A DNA stretch of 64,000 nucleotides from Thermoactinospora rubra (lineage in GTDB: Bacteria; Actinomycetota; Actinomycetes; Streptosporangiales; Streptosporangiaceae), in NCBI RefSeq assembly GCF_002093975.1, contig NZ_KZ084337.1, forward strand, positions 10,645-74,644, in the 5' to 3' direction. The notes beneath the pieces were generated by a model. It was given only the letters and a program-made list of their open reading frames with translations. It did no database searches and was not told the origin of the DNA. Position numbers and translations under genes: made by a program. The stretch's first letter is position 1, and every line of letters begins with the position of its first letter. This document shows positions 1 through 9,224 of the stretch, in pieces.

Positions 1-1
1 G

Positions 2-343
2 GTGGCCCAGGGCTTCACCGACCCGGCCCGGACGAGGTTCGCCGACCTCGACGGCGACGGCCGCGACGAGGTCCTGTCCCTCGGCAGGAACGGTGACGTG
101 GTCGCCTACCGCAACCTCGGCTGGAGCGCGTCCAAGGTCTACGACGGACCGGCCAGCAAGCTCGTCGCCCAGGGCTTCGCCGTACCGAGGAGCACCGCGT
201 TCGCAGAGATCGACGGTGACGGCCGGGCGGAGATCCTGACCGTCAACGGTGACGTGGTCGCCTACCGCAACCTCGGCTGGGACGCGCCCAAGGTCTACGA
301 CGGACCGGCCAGCAAGCTCGTCGCCCAGGGCTTCACCGGCTGA
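2..343 (+). CDS. VCBS/FG-GAP repeat protein, C-terminal end (partial)
   Basis: This is the 3' end of a gene that begins before the window. The 113 visible residues hold two copies of a repeat with an FADLDGDGRDE / FAEIDGDGRAE calcium-binding core, followed by GDVVAYRNLGW and KVYDGPASKLVAQGF. This is the FG-GAP/VCBS beta-propeller repeat of secreted or surface proteins. Two copies are only part of a propeller, so most of the protein lies upstream. The DNA of the two repeats is nearly identical, which suggests recent duplication or homogenisation. Function beyond a secreted propeller cannot be read from this end. Confidence 0.75.
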   Translation: MAQGFTDPARTRFADLDGDGRDEVLSLGRNGDVVAYRNLGWSASKVYDGPASKLVAQGFAVPRSTAFAEIDGDGRAEILTVNGDVVAYRNLGWDAPKVYDGPASKLVAQGFTG

Positions 344-510
344 CGGCGATGGGGTGGGCCGGCGCGTCGTCCAGGCCGGCCCACCCACGGGTTTCGTCAC
401 ATCGGCCTCCGGTTCGGCGCCGACCCCGCCGAACTGGAGGCGGACGTGCGTCACCAGGAGCAGGTCGCCGGAGTGATGCGTTACCCGGTGTTCCTGGCGG
501 TCACGTTCTT

Positions 511-1353
511 CTATGGACGGCCGGCTCCGGGCACGCTCACCTGGACCGCGAGCACCTGACCGGTTCCCGGGGGCACCATCACGGGCGGGCCGACCCACTC
601 GGCCGCCGTGATGAAGAGCGTCGACCTGTCCTCACCGCCCAGCACGCAGGCGAAGGCGCCGCGATCAAGTTCGATCACCTCGGCGATCTCCCCGCCCTCT
701 CGAACCCGCACACACCGTTGGTTGGGCACGTCCGCGTACCAGACCGCACCCTCCGCGTCGAGGCAGATCCCATCCGGGACACCGTTGCCGAGAGGGGCCC
801 ACACTCGGCCGTTGGCCAGGGAGCCATCCATCTGGATGTCATAGGCCAGCAACTGGTTGCCGTAGGAGTCGGCGACGATCAAAGTCGCGTCGTCCTCCGT
901 CACGGCCATTCCGTTGGGGAAGGCGATGCCCTCCGCGACCACGCGCGCCGAGCCGTCAGGCGCGACGTGGGCGACGTACCCGGGAGCGAATGGCTGGCCT
1001 GCGAGCATGTCGAAGCCGATGCGGTTGACGTAGGTGTTGCCACGGCCGTCGATGACGATGTCGTTCCAGCTGGTCGCGAGGTGGGACAGGTGGGCCCGAG
1101 TCGACAGGGAACCGTCGGGTTCCCGGCACAACAGCAATCCGCGCCGCCCGTCGACGACGATCAATTCGCCCTGGGGCGACCATGCGACGCAGAGCGGCAG
1201 CGTGTCCACGTGTGCCACGACCCCGTGCTCTCCGTGGGCGCCGAGCATGACGATCTCGCGTGACGTCCAGTCCGAGAAGTAGAGCCGACCGTCATGCCAG
1301 CGTGGTGACTCCACCAGCCCTAGATCGGCGAGCAGGACAGATGGGTTGGCCAT
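511..1353 (-). CDS. SMP-30/gluconolactonase/LRE family protein
   Basis: A 280-residue protein of the usual family length. It starts with LLADLGLVESPRWHDGRLYFSDW, where the Glu is the typical N-terminal metal ligand of SMP-30/gluconolactonase propellers. WNDIVIDGRGNTYVNRIGF, FPNGMAVTEDDATLIVADSYGNQLLAYDI and PDGICLDAEGAVWYADVPNQRCVRV are the repeated blades, with the conserved Asn and Asp metal ligands. Family members are metal-dependent lactonases acting on sugar lactones or similar esters in the cytosol; the substrate here is unknown. No operon partner is visible: on the side of its start lie only gene remnants on the opposite strand. Confidence 0.85.
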   Translation of the reverse strand: MANPSVLLADLGLVESPRWHDGRLYFSDWTSREIVMLGAHGEHGVVAHVDTLPLCVAWSPQGELIVVDGRRGLLLCREPDGSLSTRAHLSHLATSWNDIVIDGRGNTYVNRIGFDMLAGQPFAPGYVAHVAPDGSARVVAEGIAFPNGMAVTEDDATLIVADSYGNQLLAYDIQMDGSLANGRVWAPLGNGVPDGICLDAEGAVWYADVPNQRCVRVREGGEIAEVIELDRGAFACVLGGEDRSTLFITAAEWVGPPVMVPPGTGQVLAVQVSVPGAGRP

Positions 1354-1491
1354 GGCGATTCTCCGTTCGCGTTGCGGGAAGGGCCGGACGGTCCCTCAAC
1401 CCCCCATACGAACGGAGAACGCCGGAATCGACACCCGAGCGAGTTGTGTGGTCCGGATCCCCGGTGACGTCATGGCTTCCCTGGAGCCGAC

Positions 1492-1770
1492 GTGGAGAGG
1501 CCGTCATCGCCTCGGGCGCGGAATGGACGATCCTGCGTCCGCTGTTCCCGGCGATCAACTCGCTGGCGTTCGGGCCGCAGGTGCGCGCCGGTGACGTGAT
1601 TCGCGCGCCGTACCTGCACGGGGCCTCCAGCGCCATCCACGAGCACGACGTCGCCGCCTGAGCCCGAGGACCTCGGCCCCGAGCCGGTGCTGGAGCAGAT
1701 GAGCCGGTTCATGGACCCGGACTTCGCCCGGGCGTTGTTCAGGCTGATGGCGGCGACGGTGGGTGGGGCC
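1492..1770 (+). pseudogene. NmrA-like NAD(P)-binding protein remnant
   Basis: An open stretch contains EAVIASGAEWTILRPLFPAI and RAGDVIRAPYLHG followed by an IHEHDVAA segment. This matches the C-terminal half of NmrA/NAD(P)H-binding sugar epimerase-like proteins (EWTILRP, xPQxRAGDxVRxPY, IHxxDIAA). It stops at 1661, has no Rossmann N-terminus, and runs into a second stretch (1670-1770) with RFMDPDFARALFRLMA that may come from the same or another lost gene. I read it as a truncated relic. The product of any residual reading frame would lack the cofactor site. Confidence 0.5.
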
Positions 1771-1944
1771 CACCCACGACAACTTCTCGTTTCAGGTCGT
1801 CGCCGAAGGCGACGATCGCAGCCGGCTGGTGTGGATCCACGACGTGCTGACGACGAACTCGCCGCACCCCTTGCCGCCGCCATGGACGGTGGGCTCAGCG
1901 TCATCAAGCAGGCGTTCGAGCACAACGCCGCGCCCGCGGAGTAG
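1765..1944 (+). pseudogene. SRPBCC-family (polyketide cyclase-like) protein remnant
   Basis: The residues HDNFSFQVVAEGDDRSRLVW and IHDVL in one frame, followed after a frame change by AAAMDGGLSVIKQAFEH, look like the last third of a SRPBCC/START-type ligand-binding protein (central beta strands plus the long C-terminal helix). The two parts are in different frames and the N-terminus is missing. With the neighbouring NmrA-like relic it suggests a decayed pair of small metabolic genes. Confidence 0.45.
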
Positions 1945-2548
1945 TGAGCCTCGCGCTGCGGAACACGGCTCGAATATGGCCTCGCTGTAGCGGGCTCTGC
2001 GAGGATCTCGCGCCTGGTTCTCGGTGCCGAACGGCATGACATTTCGCGGAGCGTTACGTGTCGACCCTTTCTGAGAACCTGAAGGACTCGCCGGGGGCGA
2101 AGACAAGTTGTGCAGGGACTGGCCTGGATGGAGTATCTGGACCAGCGACCGTGGAGCACGGGCGGGGGTCGGCGGGCCGGCCACGTTCGTGGTCACCGTG
2201 ATCCCGGCGGCGGCCACGACCTGCAGGCTGAGTGTCAGCCCCCACGCGCGGGACCGCCCGCGGCCTGGCAGGCCGCGGTGAAGAACGCGAGAAACGGCGC
2301 ATACGTGGCCAGTGCCGGCCGGTGTTACAGCGGATTTTCAGCGAGTGTTGCGACCCTTACCGTGCATCTCACCCCAAGGGACGCAGCCATGCGATGGACC
2401 CCATACTTCGCGGCTGCGCCGTGGCCCGGCTCTCATGCCCCCCATGCGAGGAGAGCCGGGCCACACTGCGGTGCGTTGCTGTGGTGAACAGGTGCCGGCG
2501 TGGTCGACGTAGGCGGGACCAACGCGTGGCTGAGGTACGGCAATAGCG
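1945..2548. other. 604-bp stretch without a convincing gene
   Basis: No frame on either strand has a recognisable domain together with a credible start. A forward stretch near 2182-2225 reads TFVVTVIPAAATTCRL and could be a relic of a secreted protein, but it is too short to assign. The 3' part carries the upstream region of the serine hydrolase at 2549. I see no tRNA and no clear terminator. Confidence 0.4.
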
Positions 2549-3604
2549 ATGATCATGGATAGGCTGACGGAGTTCCTCGAGGCGCAGATGGCGGCTGGCC
2601 GGCTGCCGGGCGCAGTAGTGGGAATCGCGTATCACGGGCACGTGGTCCTCCTCAAGGCGTATGGCCATCGGGACAAGGCCCGCGATGTCCCCATGACGAC
2701 GGACTCATTGTTCTGGATCGCGTCGATGACCAAGCCGGTCACGGCGGTTGGCGCGTTGCTGCTGGTCGAGCGCGGCCGGCTCGTGCTGGACGAGCCCATC
2801 GGCACGTATCTTCCCGAGTTCGCGGGGTGGACGGTACAGCCCACCGTGCTTGACCTGCTCCGGCACACCGCCGGCATCCCGGAAGGGCTGCTCGGTGACT
2901 CGCGGGTGCACAAGCTCTACGCGGAGGCTGTGGGCGACGGGATGACCGGCCTGACGGGCGAAGAGTTCATCGACAGGTTGAGCAGGCTGCCTCCACTGCA
3001 CGAACCGGGCGCGATGTGGCACTACGGCTGGGGTCTCGACCTCACAGGCCTGATCATCGAGCGCCTGGTGGGCACGTCGCTCGGAGACTTCCTCCAGGAC
3101 GAGGTCTTCGCACCACTCGGTATGACGGACACCACCTTCGGCATTCCGAAGCAGCGCCGGGACCGCTTCGCCCAACCGGCGTCGCCGGAGGTCCTGCCCG
3201 ACCTGTCGATCGCGCGTTTCCACTCCGGTGGAGCGGGGCTGGTGAGCACGGCGGGCGACTACCTGCGATTCGTCCAGATGCTGCTGGACAAGGGAAAGCC
3301 GGTGCTGGCCCGCAAGACAGTCGAGTACATGCTGTCCGACCAGCTCGCTCCGGGCACCGACACCAGCCGCCTGCACAGGCCGGGCTGGAATCCGGGATAT
3401 GGCTTCGGGATCGGGCTGGCGGTACGTCGCCGGATCGGTGGCGCGCCCACCCCGGGTTCGGTCGGGGAGGTGACATGGCCGGGAGCGGGCGGCACCACCT
3501 GGTGGGCCGATCCCGCCGAAGAACTCGGCGTCGTTGTGATGGCGCACACCAAGGCCAAGATCGAGCCGCAGATCAGGGCGATCGTACTGCAGGCCTTGAC
3601 GTGA
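2549..3604 (+). CDS. Serine hydrolase, beta-lactamase/esterase (class C-like) family
   Basis: A 351-residue protein with the beta-lactamase/transpeptidase fold. The SxxK motif is SMTK (Ser59-Lys62). The second motif region reads WHYGWGLDLTGLIIERL, with Tyr in the place of the YxN tyrosine. The end, GAGGTTWWADPAEELGVVVM, replaces the KTG/HxG strand. This pattern is that of EstB-type esterases and penicillin-binding-like peptidases, not true beta-lactamases. No signal peptide is seen, so the enzyme is probably cytosolic. Starts at 2549 and 2555 are both possible; no strong ribosome site separates them. A second member of the superfamily lies at 60168 but is not a close copy. Confidence 0.85.
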   Translation: MIMDRLTEFLEAQMAAGRLPGAVVGIAYHGHVVLLKAYGHRDKARDVPMTTDSLFWIASMTKPVTAVGALLLVERGRLVLDEPIGTYLPEFAGWTVQPTVLDLLRHTAGIPEGLLGDSRVHKLYAEAVGDGMTGLTGEEFIDRLSRLPPLHEPGAMWHYGWGLDLTGLIIERLVGTSLGDFLQDEVFAPLGMTDTTFGIPKQRRDRFAQPASPEVLPDLSIARFHSGGAGLVSTAGDYLRFVQMLLDKGKPVLARKTVEYMLSDQLAPGTDTSRLHRPGWNPGYGFGIGLAVRRRIGGAPTPGSVGEVTWPGAGGTTWWADPAEELGVVVMAHTKAKIEPQIRAIVLQALT

Positions 3605-3751
3605 GCGTCCCCGGCCCCGCCCAGGGCCGAGCCGATGCGCCGCCTGGCGTTGCCGTCAGGCAGCCGGCCGGGATCTCCGTCGTTCCAGGTGCGCCCTTCC
3701 CGCGATCATAGAGAGGCGCATCTGCAAGATCATCTATACGGATCCCGCTGG

Positions 3752-4999
3752 TCACGTCTCGGGGCGTACGGTCATGCGTGACAGGTTGAGGTAAGAGACG
3801 TTTATTCCAGTGTTGGGAATGGAGACGGACACCTTGCGCAGGGTCTTGCCATCGGCACGGTTGAACACGGTGTATGTGATGTCACCATCGGCACCCCGGA
3901 TCGCGCTGAGAGCGTGGAGCTGAGTGCCGGAGAATGCGAAGAGCGTCTGCATCGGGCGTGTCACACCTGTTCCAAGGGCGGTGTTGAAGAGGGTGGCGGT
4001 TTTCCCCGTGGCGACATCGGTGGAAAAGACCCGGCCATCCGCATAGACCCAGTGCAACTGACCGTCCTGCCGGTCCTGCACGATGTAGCCGAAGTCATCG
4101 AAGTCCAGCTTCGTGGCATCGTCGAAGATCAAAGGGTGCGCCTGGTAGTCACCGCTGACGGTGTCCCAGGAGACGATCCTCGGCTGTTCGCGACCATCGG
4201 CGTCGGTGTCCCAGGACAGGAAAGTGATCACGCCGTCGTGGCAGGGAACCTGCCCAGCCGGAGTACCGCCGCCGAAGTGCGGTCGCCAGGCGATGACCTT
4301 CTCGCCCCCGCCCGCCGACTGCGGATACAGGCGGGCCAGCATCTGCGGTCGCGCGGCCGGGTCGGCCGTCGAGGTCATGCCGGGCAGCTTGGCGGCTTCG
4401 CTCTCATGGGTGCCGGGTCTGTTGGTCAACCCGAAGATCTGGCCGTCGCAGGAGGCGCCGGTGAAGTAGTTGCCCTGCACGTCATACAAGCGGGCGTCGC
4501 CTTCGGTGGTTACGGCGACCTGGTTGCTGTAGCCACCGTTTGCGCCGAACCCGTTGTTGTAGACCCCTACAGACCCGTCCTTCGGCAACGCGAACATCAG
4601 GTTCTGCGCGGTGATTTTGGGGTTCGCGACCCTCGTCAGCCCTGATGCCGTCAGGCGATAATCGCTGCCTTCGTCGGCGAAGTACAGGCCGTGGCCGGAC
4701 CAGACCGGGGTCATCATGTCCATGCGTTTGGTTTTCACGGCGCGGAAGGAGCCGTCGGCGTCGACGAGAACCAGATACCCCGGCTCGTGCACTTCTCCGA
4801 CCGGTGAGTACATTTCGGAGTTCTGTGGCCCGACAAAGAACGCCATGACTGCATCGCCCAGCCTGACCTTGGTTTCTGGTACCACGGCGCGGTCGAAGAG
4901 TTCCTGCGGGCCCGAGGACGAGCGGGACGTGCATCCCGTCAGGGCCACCGCCGCCATTGCCACCGCCGCGGCGATCGCGCGTCCCGTTCTCCTCAACAT
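3752..4999 (-). CDS. Lipoprotein, beta-propeller-like, unknown function
   Basis: I place the start at 4999 (MLRRTGRAIAAAVAMAAVAL, then TGC) because it gives a classic lipoprotein signal: Arg-rich n-region, hydrophobic core and an ALTGC lipobox. An in-frame upstream start (5056) would add a non-signal leader. The mature ~390 residues have recurring YxVxxTxDG-like strands (GSVGVYNNGFGANG, VAVTTEGDARLYD, QDGQLHWVYADGRVF, DVATGK) typical of a beta-propeller on the outer face of the membrane. No enzyme motif is seen. It lies downstream of, and in the same direction as, the secreted papain-like enzyme at 5109. Confidence 0.7.
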   Translation of the reverse strand: MLRRTGRAIAAAVAMAAVALTGCTSRSSSGPQELFDRAVVPETKVRLGDAVMAFFVGPQNSEMYSPVGEVHEPGYLVLVDADGSFRAVKTKRMDMMTPVWSGHGLYFADEGSDYRLTASGLTRVANPKITAQNLMFALPKDGSVGVYNNGFGANGGYSNQVAVTTEGDARLYDVQGNYFTGASCDGQIFGLTNRPGTHESEAAKLPGMTSTADPAARPQMLARLYPQSAGGGEKVIAWRPHFGGGTPAGQVPCHDGVITFLSWDTDADGREQPRIVSWDTVSGDYQAHPLIFDDATKLDFDDFGYIVQDRQDGQLHWVYADGRVFSTDVATGKTATLFNTALGTGVTRPMQTLFAFSGTQLHALSAIRGADGDITYTVFNRADGKTLRKVSVSIPNTGINVSYLNLSRMTVRPET

Positions 5000-5108
5000 C
5001 CTCACTATCCTCACTCTCGTCCAGCAGGGACCTGGAGAGATGTCGCGACTCCCCAAGCCCCCACGTGACCTCAGTGGACCGCTCCGCCGAACAGCGCGGC
5101 TCGCTTCG

Positions 5109-5867
5109 CTAACCGATGACCGAGTATGTGACCGTCAGCGAGGAATTCTTGATGTCGTTTGGGTAGACCCCCAGACCGCCATCCCCGTCGAGGTCGATGT
5201 TCACCGACCGCTTGTACGCCTTGTACACCAACTCCGAGCAGTTGAGAGTGGAGATGTCGCCGCCCTTGTTCCAGGCGAAGTTGCTGTTGTAGGGCTTGCC
5301 GGTCAGGTATGCGGACGCATAGTTACCCGCACTGTCCCGGTTGGTTTGGCTGGTGGAGACGAACATCTTCTCGATCTTCGAGCAGTATTGACGCCCCGAG
5401 TAATAGAATTCTCCGCTTAGATCGCCCGAGCCGCGGGCCTCGGTGATCCAGGCCCTTTCGGAGTAGATTCCGGTGTGTCCATGGGAGACGCCATAAGTGG
5501 AGGACGCGGAGTAGAAGATATCCCCCTTGTAGGCCGCTGTGCCGACGTAAACCCTGTTACAGGTGGAAGGGTCGCTCTGCGTGCCGGCCGAGCCGCCGGA
5601 CCGTGCGTGGCTTTCGGCTTCGGCCAGGGCGGTCATGATCGCCTTGTCATAGGTCAGCCCGGTGGTGGCGGCGGCCTCGCGCATGCTCCTTTCGAGCTCG
5701 GCGGCGCTCAGGCCGGGATTGAGCTGCAACAGCCGAGTGAAGGCATCGTCATCGACAGCGGCCGAGGCGGTGCCGCCTGCGGCGAGGGCAAAAGCTGCGG
5801 CGGCGGCCAGCGCGCCAGTCAGCCTCGCGAGGCTTGCGCGCTTGGGGGAAAGTTGTGGCATACGCAT
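5109..5867 (-). CDS. Secreted permuted papain-like (YiiX/NlpC-P60 superfamily) enzyme
   Basis: A 252-residue protein with a Sec signal peptide (residues 1-36, ending ASAAVDDD). The core shows GDIFYS, SHGHTGIYSERAW and, near the C-terminus, LNCSELVYKAYK. The order His-motif before Cys-motif is that of circularly permuted NlpC/P60 (YaeF/YiiX, DUF830-type) amidases and lipid-modifying enzymes, the Cys being the nucleophile. Such enzymes cut amide or ester bonds in cell-wall peptides or lipids. A region like DLDGDGGLGVYPND near the end may bind calcium. The gene precedes the lipoprotein at 3752 with a ~110-bp gap, so co-transcription is possible. Confidence 0.75.
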   Translation of the reverse strand: MRMPQLSPKRASLARLTGALAAAAAFALAAGGTASAAVDDDAFTRLLQLNPGLSAAELERSMREAAATTGLTYDKAIMTALAEAESHARSGGSAGTQSDPSTCNRVYVGTAAYKGDIFYSASSTYGVSHGHTGIYSERAWITEARGSGDLSGEFYYSGRQYCSKIEKMFVSTSQTNRDSAGNYASAYLTGKPYNSNFAWNKGGDISTLNCSELVYKAYKRSVNIDLDGDGGLGVYPNDIKNSSLTVTYSVIG

Positions 5868-6094
5868 CGTGGGTGTTGTTGCCTTTCCGGGGTTGGGAGG
5901 AGCCCGAGTGAGATCTCGGGAAGGAAAGCAAGCCTCGATGCTCGGGTCTGGAGGCCCCGCTCTGGTCAGGGGGAGAGCCGGGCCTCCAGCGGCGAGATGC
6001 GGCGTGGGTCCATCTCTCCAGTCGCGGTCGCCGTACCTCGAGGCCAGATCAGCATGGCCGGTCCTGGCGAAGATTCCCTGTAATCACCCTGTAG

Positions 6095-7041
6095 TTAACG
6101 AGCTTGAAGGCGTGATGTCGTCAGGGTGAGGCCGGTTGCTGCGAGGAAGCCCTCGATAAGGCGGCTGCGGTATTGGATCTTGCGGAGCCCACGGCGCAGC
6201 GCCTTGAGGAGATGGCCGGGGTCGGTGAAGGCGGTGTTGGCCTGACTGCTGCGGCGTAACACCGACCAGATGCCTTCCACGGGGTTGAGGTCGGGGGCAT
6301 ACGGCGGCAGATAGGAGACGGTGAGCCAGGCGCAGGAGTCGATGAAGGTTGTCAGGCGGGCGTCGCGGTGCACGTTCAGGCTGTCCCAGATGAGCACGAT
6401 CGGCGCGCCGAGTTGCCGGTGGGCGGCGATCAGCAGGTCGCGGTAGTCGCTCCAGGCGAAGCTGCGGCGCCGGCCGCTTTTGTGGTCGGGATGGCGTTTG
6501 GGCCGGTAGATGATCCGGGAACGCGTGCCGGATGTGGAGCAGGCCAATGCGGCGATCGAGAAGCGGCGCCGGCTGCGTCCGCGGACGGTGACCACCGGGG
6601 TGTGGCCGCGGCGGGATCAGGTACGGCCGTCGCGGCGGCGTCATCGCCAATCCGGCTTCGTCTTCGACGACGATCCAGGCCCCGAGCGCCGCCGCGGTGC
6701 TTTTATCTGGGGCCAGGTGTGTTTCAGCCACCCGGCCAGGTCACGTCCACGGCCTGGGGGTCTCCTTCGACCGCACGCCGAGCCGGGATCTGGTGACTCC
6801 AGCCATGCCGGCGCAGCATCTGGGCGATGCCCGACAGGCTGTTAGACCGCAAGGCCCGTGCCCCGCCGTGTTGCCAGGCGTGGCGCCAGCGCTGCACCGA
6901 GCGCACGCTGACGCGTAACTCCTTGGCGATCACCGCGGTGTCCACCCCGCCGGCGAACATCTCAGCGGCTCGCAGCCGGATACGCTCGCGGAAAGCCCGC
7001 CGCTCGGTGGTCAGCCCTCCGCCTTGCGGATACCTCATCAA
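6095..7041 (-). pseudogene. IS630 transposase, broken into three frames
   Basis: The N-terminal part (7041 down to ~6760) is a helix-turn-helix domain (VIAKELRVSVRSVQRW, RRHGWSHQIPARRAVE). The middle, in another frame near 6670, carries AWIVVEDEAGLAM with the first catalytic Asp. The last 166 residues in a third frame carry VLIWDSLNVH and LPPYAPDLNPVEGIWSVLRR, the second Asp and the Glu region of the DDE site. At least two frameshifts separate them. The stop codon TAA is completed by the T at 6095 and the flanking TA, so it lies at the element edge. Confidence 0.85.
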
Positions 7042-7101
7042 CCAGGCATACCGCCACGGCCGCCATCTGTCAGCCCGACGACATCACGCCTTCAAGCTCG
7101 T
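6098..7101 (-). mobile_element. IS630-family insertion sequence (decayed)
   Basis: A 1004-bp element bounded by perfect 25-bp inverted repeats beginning ACGAGCTTGAAGGCG (6098-6122 and 7077-7101). Each end is flanked by TA (6096-6097 and 7102-7103), the target duplication expected for the IS630/Tc1/mariner superfamily. The transposase gene inside is broken, so the element is probably immobile unless supplied in trans. It inserted upstream of the secreted papain-like gene. Confidence 0.9.
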
Positions 7102-7267
7102 TAGCAGGCAGCGACATACGTACCGAGATCCTGCCCCGGTCCTGCACGACGGACAGCGCGGGCAATGGTCATGGCCCCGCTCGCCCCTGCGGTTCCCGGC
7201 CTGGTGACGTCTCCCACACAGCGTGTCAATGGCCAGGTGCGTGTCAGGTCTGGCCCGCTTTTCGTGA

Positions 7268-7522
7268 TCAGTAGCCGTGCGGGACGCGTATGCGGAGTAG
7301 GTCGGGGTTCGCTCGCCCGTACATGATCCGTTTGATCATCTTGATGCGGTTCACGTTGCCTTCGACGGCCCTGGAACCGCAGGACAGGATGAACCCGGCC
7401 CTGGCCGCCACCCCGTCGCGACGAAGCCCGGCGGCGAAGTCGCGCAGTTCACGGGCGGGGCTGGTTTCCGCTCGCGTGGCCCAGCCGTCCAGGTCTTGCG
7501 CGCCGCGACGGTGAAGGAGCAT
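7268..7522 (-). pseudogene. ISL3-family transposase, C-terminal fragment
   Basis: The sequence ELRDFAAGLRRDGVAARAGF, then SRAVEGNVNRIKMIKRIMYG and RANPDLLRIRV, is the conserved C-terminal end of ISL3-family DDE transposases (the usual wording is SxGxVEGxVNRIKxIKRxMxGR). Only about 80 residues remain; the N-terminus and most of the catalytic core are gone. The fragment abuts the cut end of an IS5-type transposase at about 7547, so one element replaced the end of the other. Between the IS630 right end (7103) and this fragment there is only ~160 bp of unassigned DNA. Confidence 0.8.
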
Positions 7523-7546
7523 CTCGGCGAACTGGCGATGCCGGCC

Positions 7547-8110
7547 TCATCGCTGACCGGACTCGACTCCCGTGCGGGCGATACGAACCGCGATGCGCTT
7601 GCCGCGCAGCCATCGGCGCAGGTCATCGCGGTCGTAAGCCTTGTCTGCGTGGAGCTTGCCAGAATTGATGTGCCGGCCGTGGCGAGGGCTGCGTCTCATG
7701 TGGAGCTCGGTCACGAGGGGCTTGAGGCTCTCGCTGTCGTGGGTGTTGCCAGATGAGACACCGGCCACGACGGGCAGCCCGGACCGGTCGGACAGGAGGT
7801 GCATCGTGGAGCCCGGCTTGCCCCGGTCCACGGGGCTCGGACCGGCAAGGCCGCCCCCCCTTTGGCCCGCACGCGGGCGGAGTCCAGCACGACACGGGAG
7901 AGGTCGAGCAGGTCGGCGGCAGCGAGGTTGTCCAGTACGGCCTGGTGCGACTTGGCCCACACGCCGGCGCGTGACCAGATCAGAAAGCGGCGGTGCACAG
8001 TGGACGTCGCTATCCCCAAACACGGCGGCAGCGCCCGCCACGCACACCCGCTCACCAGCACGTAGACGATGGCCGCGAACCCCGCTTCATCCGGCGTGTT
8101 CTGCAGCCCA
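7547..8110 (-). pseudogene. IS5-family transposase, frameshifted and truncated
   Basis: The N-terminal part reads NTPDEAGFAAIVYVLVSGCA and WRALPPCLGIATSTVHRRF, the start of IS5-type (IS4811-like) transposases. It continues through LLDLSRVVLDSARVRAKGG. The frame changes at a run of seven C (near 7855), after which STMHLLSDRSGLPVVAGVSS and KLHADKAYDRDDLRRWLRGK carry the catalytic core. The RHRWVIERTISWL ending is missing because the ISL3 fragment begins there. A related but different IS5-type relic lies in inverted orientation at 11990. Confidence 0.85.
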
Positions 8111-8455
8111 CCTGTAGGACGTCCAAGTTGTCCACGTAGGCCACATTCGTGGCGTCTCTATGGACGACAAGAACGGCCCCGCCAGGCTGATGCCGGACGG
8201 AGCCGTCGTGGTCGTGGTGTCGGTTTGGTGGTCACTCTGTCGCGATCACCTCGCTGACCGCGGCGCGGGCAGCGGACTCGTCGACCAGTTTCTTGCCGGT
8301 GGCGAAGCTGGCGACCAGGGTGGCGGTGGCCAGATGTTGACGCTGCGGGGTCGTCCCGCGCCGTGGTGGACATGCTGCGCGAAGGCACTCTGCTGTCGGC
8401 CGGGATCGCTACGCCGACCTGGCTGATCGGCGAGGAGCGATGGTCGGCATCTGTG
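8111..8455. other. 345-bp stretch with a possible AAA-ATPase C-terminal relic
   Basis: On the minus strand between about 8345 and 8243 a frame ends with LATATLVASFATGKKLVDES followed by AARAAVSEVIATE and a stop. This resembles the last helices of ExeA-type AAA ATPases that accompany transposases, but only ~33 residues are left. No start or upstream domain is present. The rest of the stretch has nothing I can assign. Confidence 0.3.
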
Positions 8456-9142
8456 TCAGACCTCAGGGGCCGCGGCGGCCAGGAGCCGGGCGAGCTCGGC
8501 AGGCCGTGTGATCATGGGCCAGTGGCCCGAGTCGATGTCCACAAGCTCAAGGTGCTTGACCTTGGCCAGCTCGGGCACGTCACCGGCGGCGATCCACTCT
8601 TGAGCCTGGGCGGGGGTGAACTCGGGGCACACGACGAGGACGGGTACGTCGAACCGTCGCTCGTCCGTCAGGCGCACCACGCCCTTCGCCACCCCGGCAG
8701 GGACGGGAATCGCCGCGGACGTGAAGTCCCTCCTTGCCTCCTCGCTGAGGTCGGCGGAGTCCGGTCCTTCGAACGGACCCCAGCCGGGGAAGGGCATGAC
8801 GCCGTCCTTCACCTCGAAGAAGTCGGCGTAGGGCTGCCCGTCCGAGGCCGGGAAGCCGCCGATGAACGCGACCTTGGCGACCCGCTCCGGGCACGCGTCG
8901 GCGGCCAGCCAGGCCAGGGTGCAAGCGGCGGAATGCCCCACCACCATGGGCTTCCCTGAGGCCGACTCCACGGCGGCGATCACGGCTGGCACCTGGTCAT
9001 CCAGAGTGGCCGAGGCGGATCCGTCGTCCTGCCCGGGCAGGGTGATCGGTACGGGGCGGTGGCCGAGCGCCTGGAGGGCGGGCACGACGTCGTCCCACGC
9101 GGATCCGTCGAGCCACAGGCCGGCGATGAGCAGGATATCCAT
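8456..9142 (-). CDS. Alpha/beta-hydrolase
   Basis: A 228-residue alpha/beta-hydrolase fold protein. ILLIAGLWLDGSAWDDVVPAL is the oxyanion strand, VVGHSAACTLAWLA the nucleophile elbow (G-H-S-A-A), VLVVCPEFTPAQ the strand carrying the acid, and DIDSGHWPMI the catalytic His. The lid is short. The substrate is unknown; the family includes esterases and C-C hydrolases. The start at 9142 has GAAAGAGAACC just upstream. The gene is divergent from the WYL regulator at 9262, with 119 bp between, so it is the likely target of that regulator. Confidence 0.85.
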   Translation of the reverse strand: MDILLIAGLWLDGSAWDDVVPALQALGHRPVPITLPGQDDGSASATLDDQVPAVIAAVESASGKPMVVGHSAACTLAWLAADACPERVAKVAFIGGFPASDGQPYADFFEVKDGVMPFPGWGPFEGPDSADLSEEARRDFTSAAIPVPAGVAKGVVRLTDERRFDVPVLVVCPEFTPAQAQEWIAAGDVPELAKVKHLELVDIDSGHWPMITRPAELARLLAAAAPEV

Positions 9143-9200
9143 GATCGGTTCTCTTTCTTCGGCACGTTCCGGTGAGGACGGAACTCGGACAGGACGTCAG

Positions 9201-9224
9201 GCTAGGAGCGATTCCGGACGTTCT
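9201..9224. promoter_or_regulatory. Shared WYL-regulator promoter/operator motif, copy 1
   Basis: GCTAGG, a 5-bp gap, then TTCCGGACGTTCT, lying between the divergent hydrolase and WYL genes. The same two blocks with the same 5-bp spacing occur at 58534-58557 between a GNAT gene and the paralogous WYL gene. I infer an operator or promoter read by the WYL proteins; on the minus strand CCTAGC could act as a -10 for the enzyme gene. Confidence 0.6.

Noticed and set aside
392..525. Coding-like forward stretch HIGLRFGADPAELEADVRHQ ... MRYPVFLAVTFFYG
   Set aside because: It reads like protein but has no start, no family I can name and overlaps the end of the SMP-30 gene. Possibly a relic; not called.
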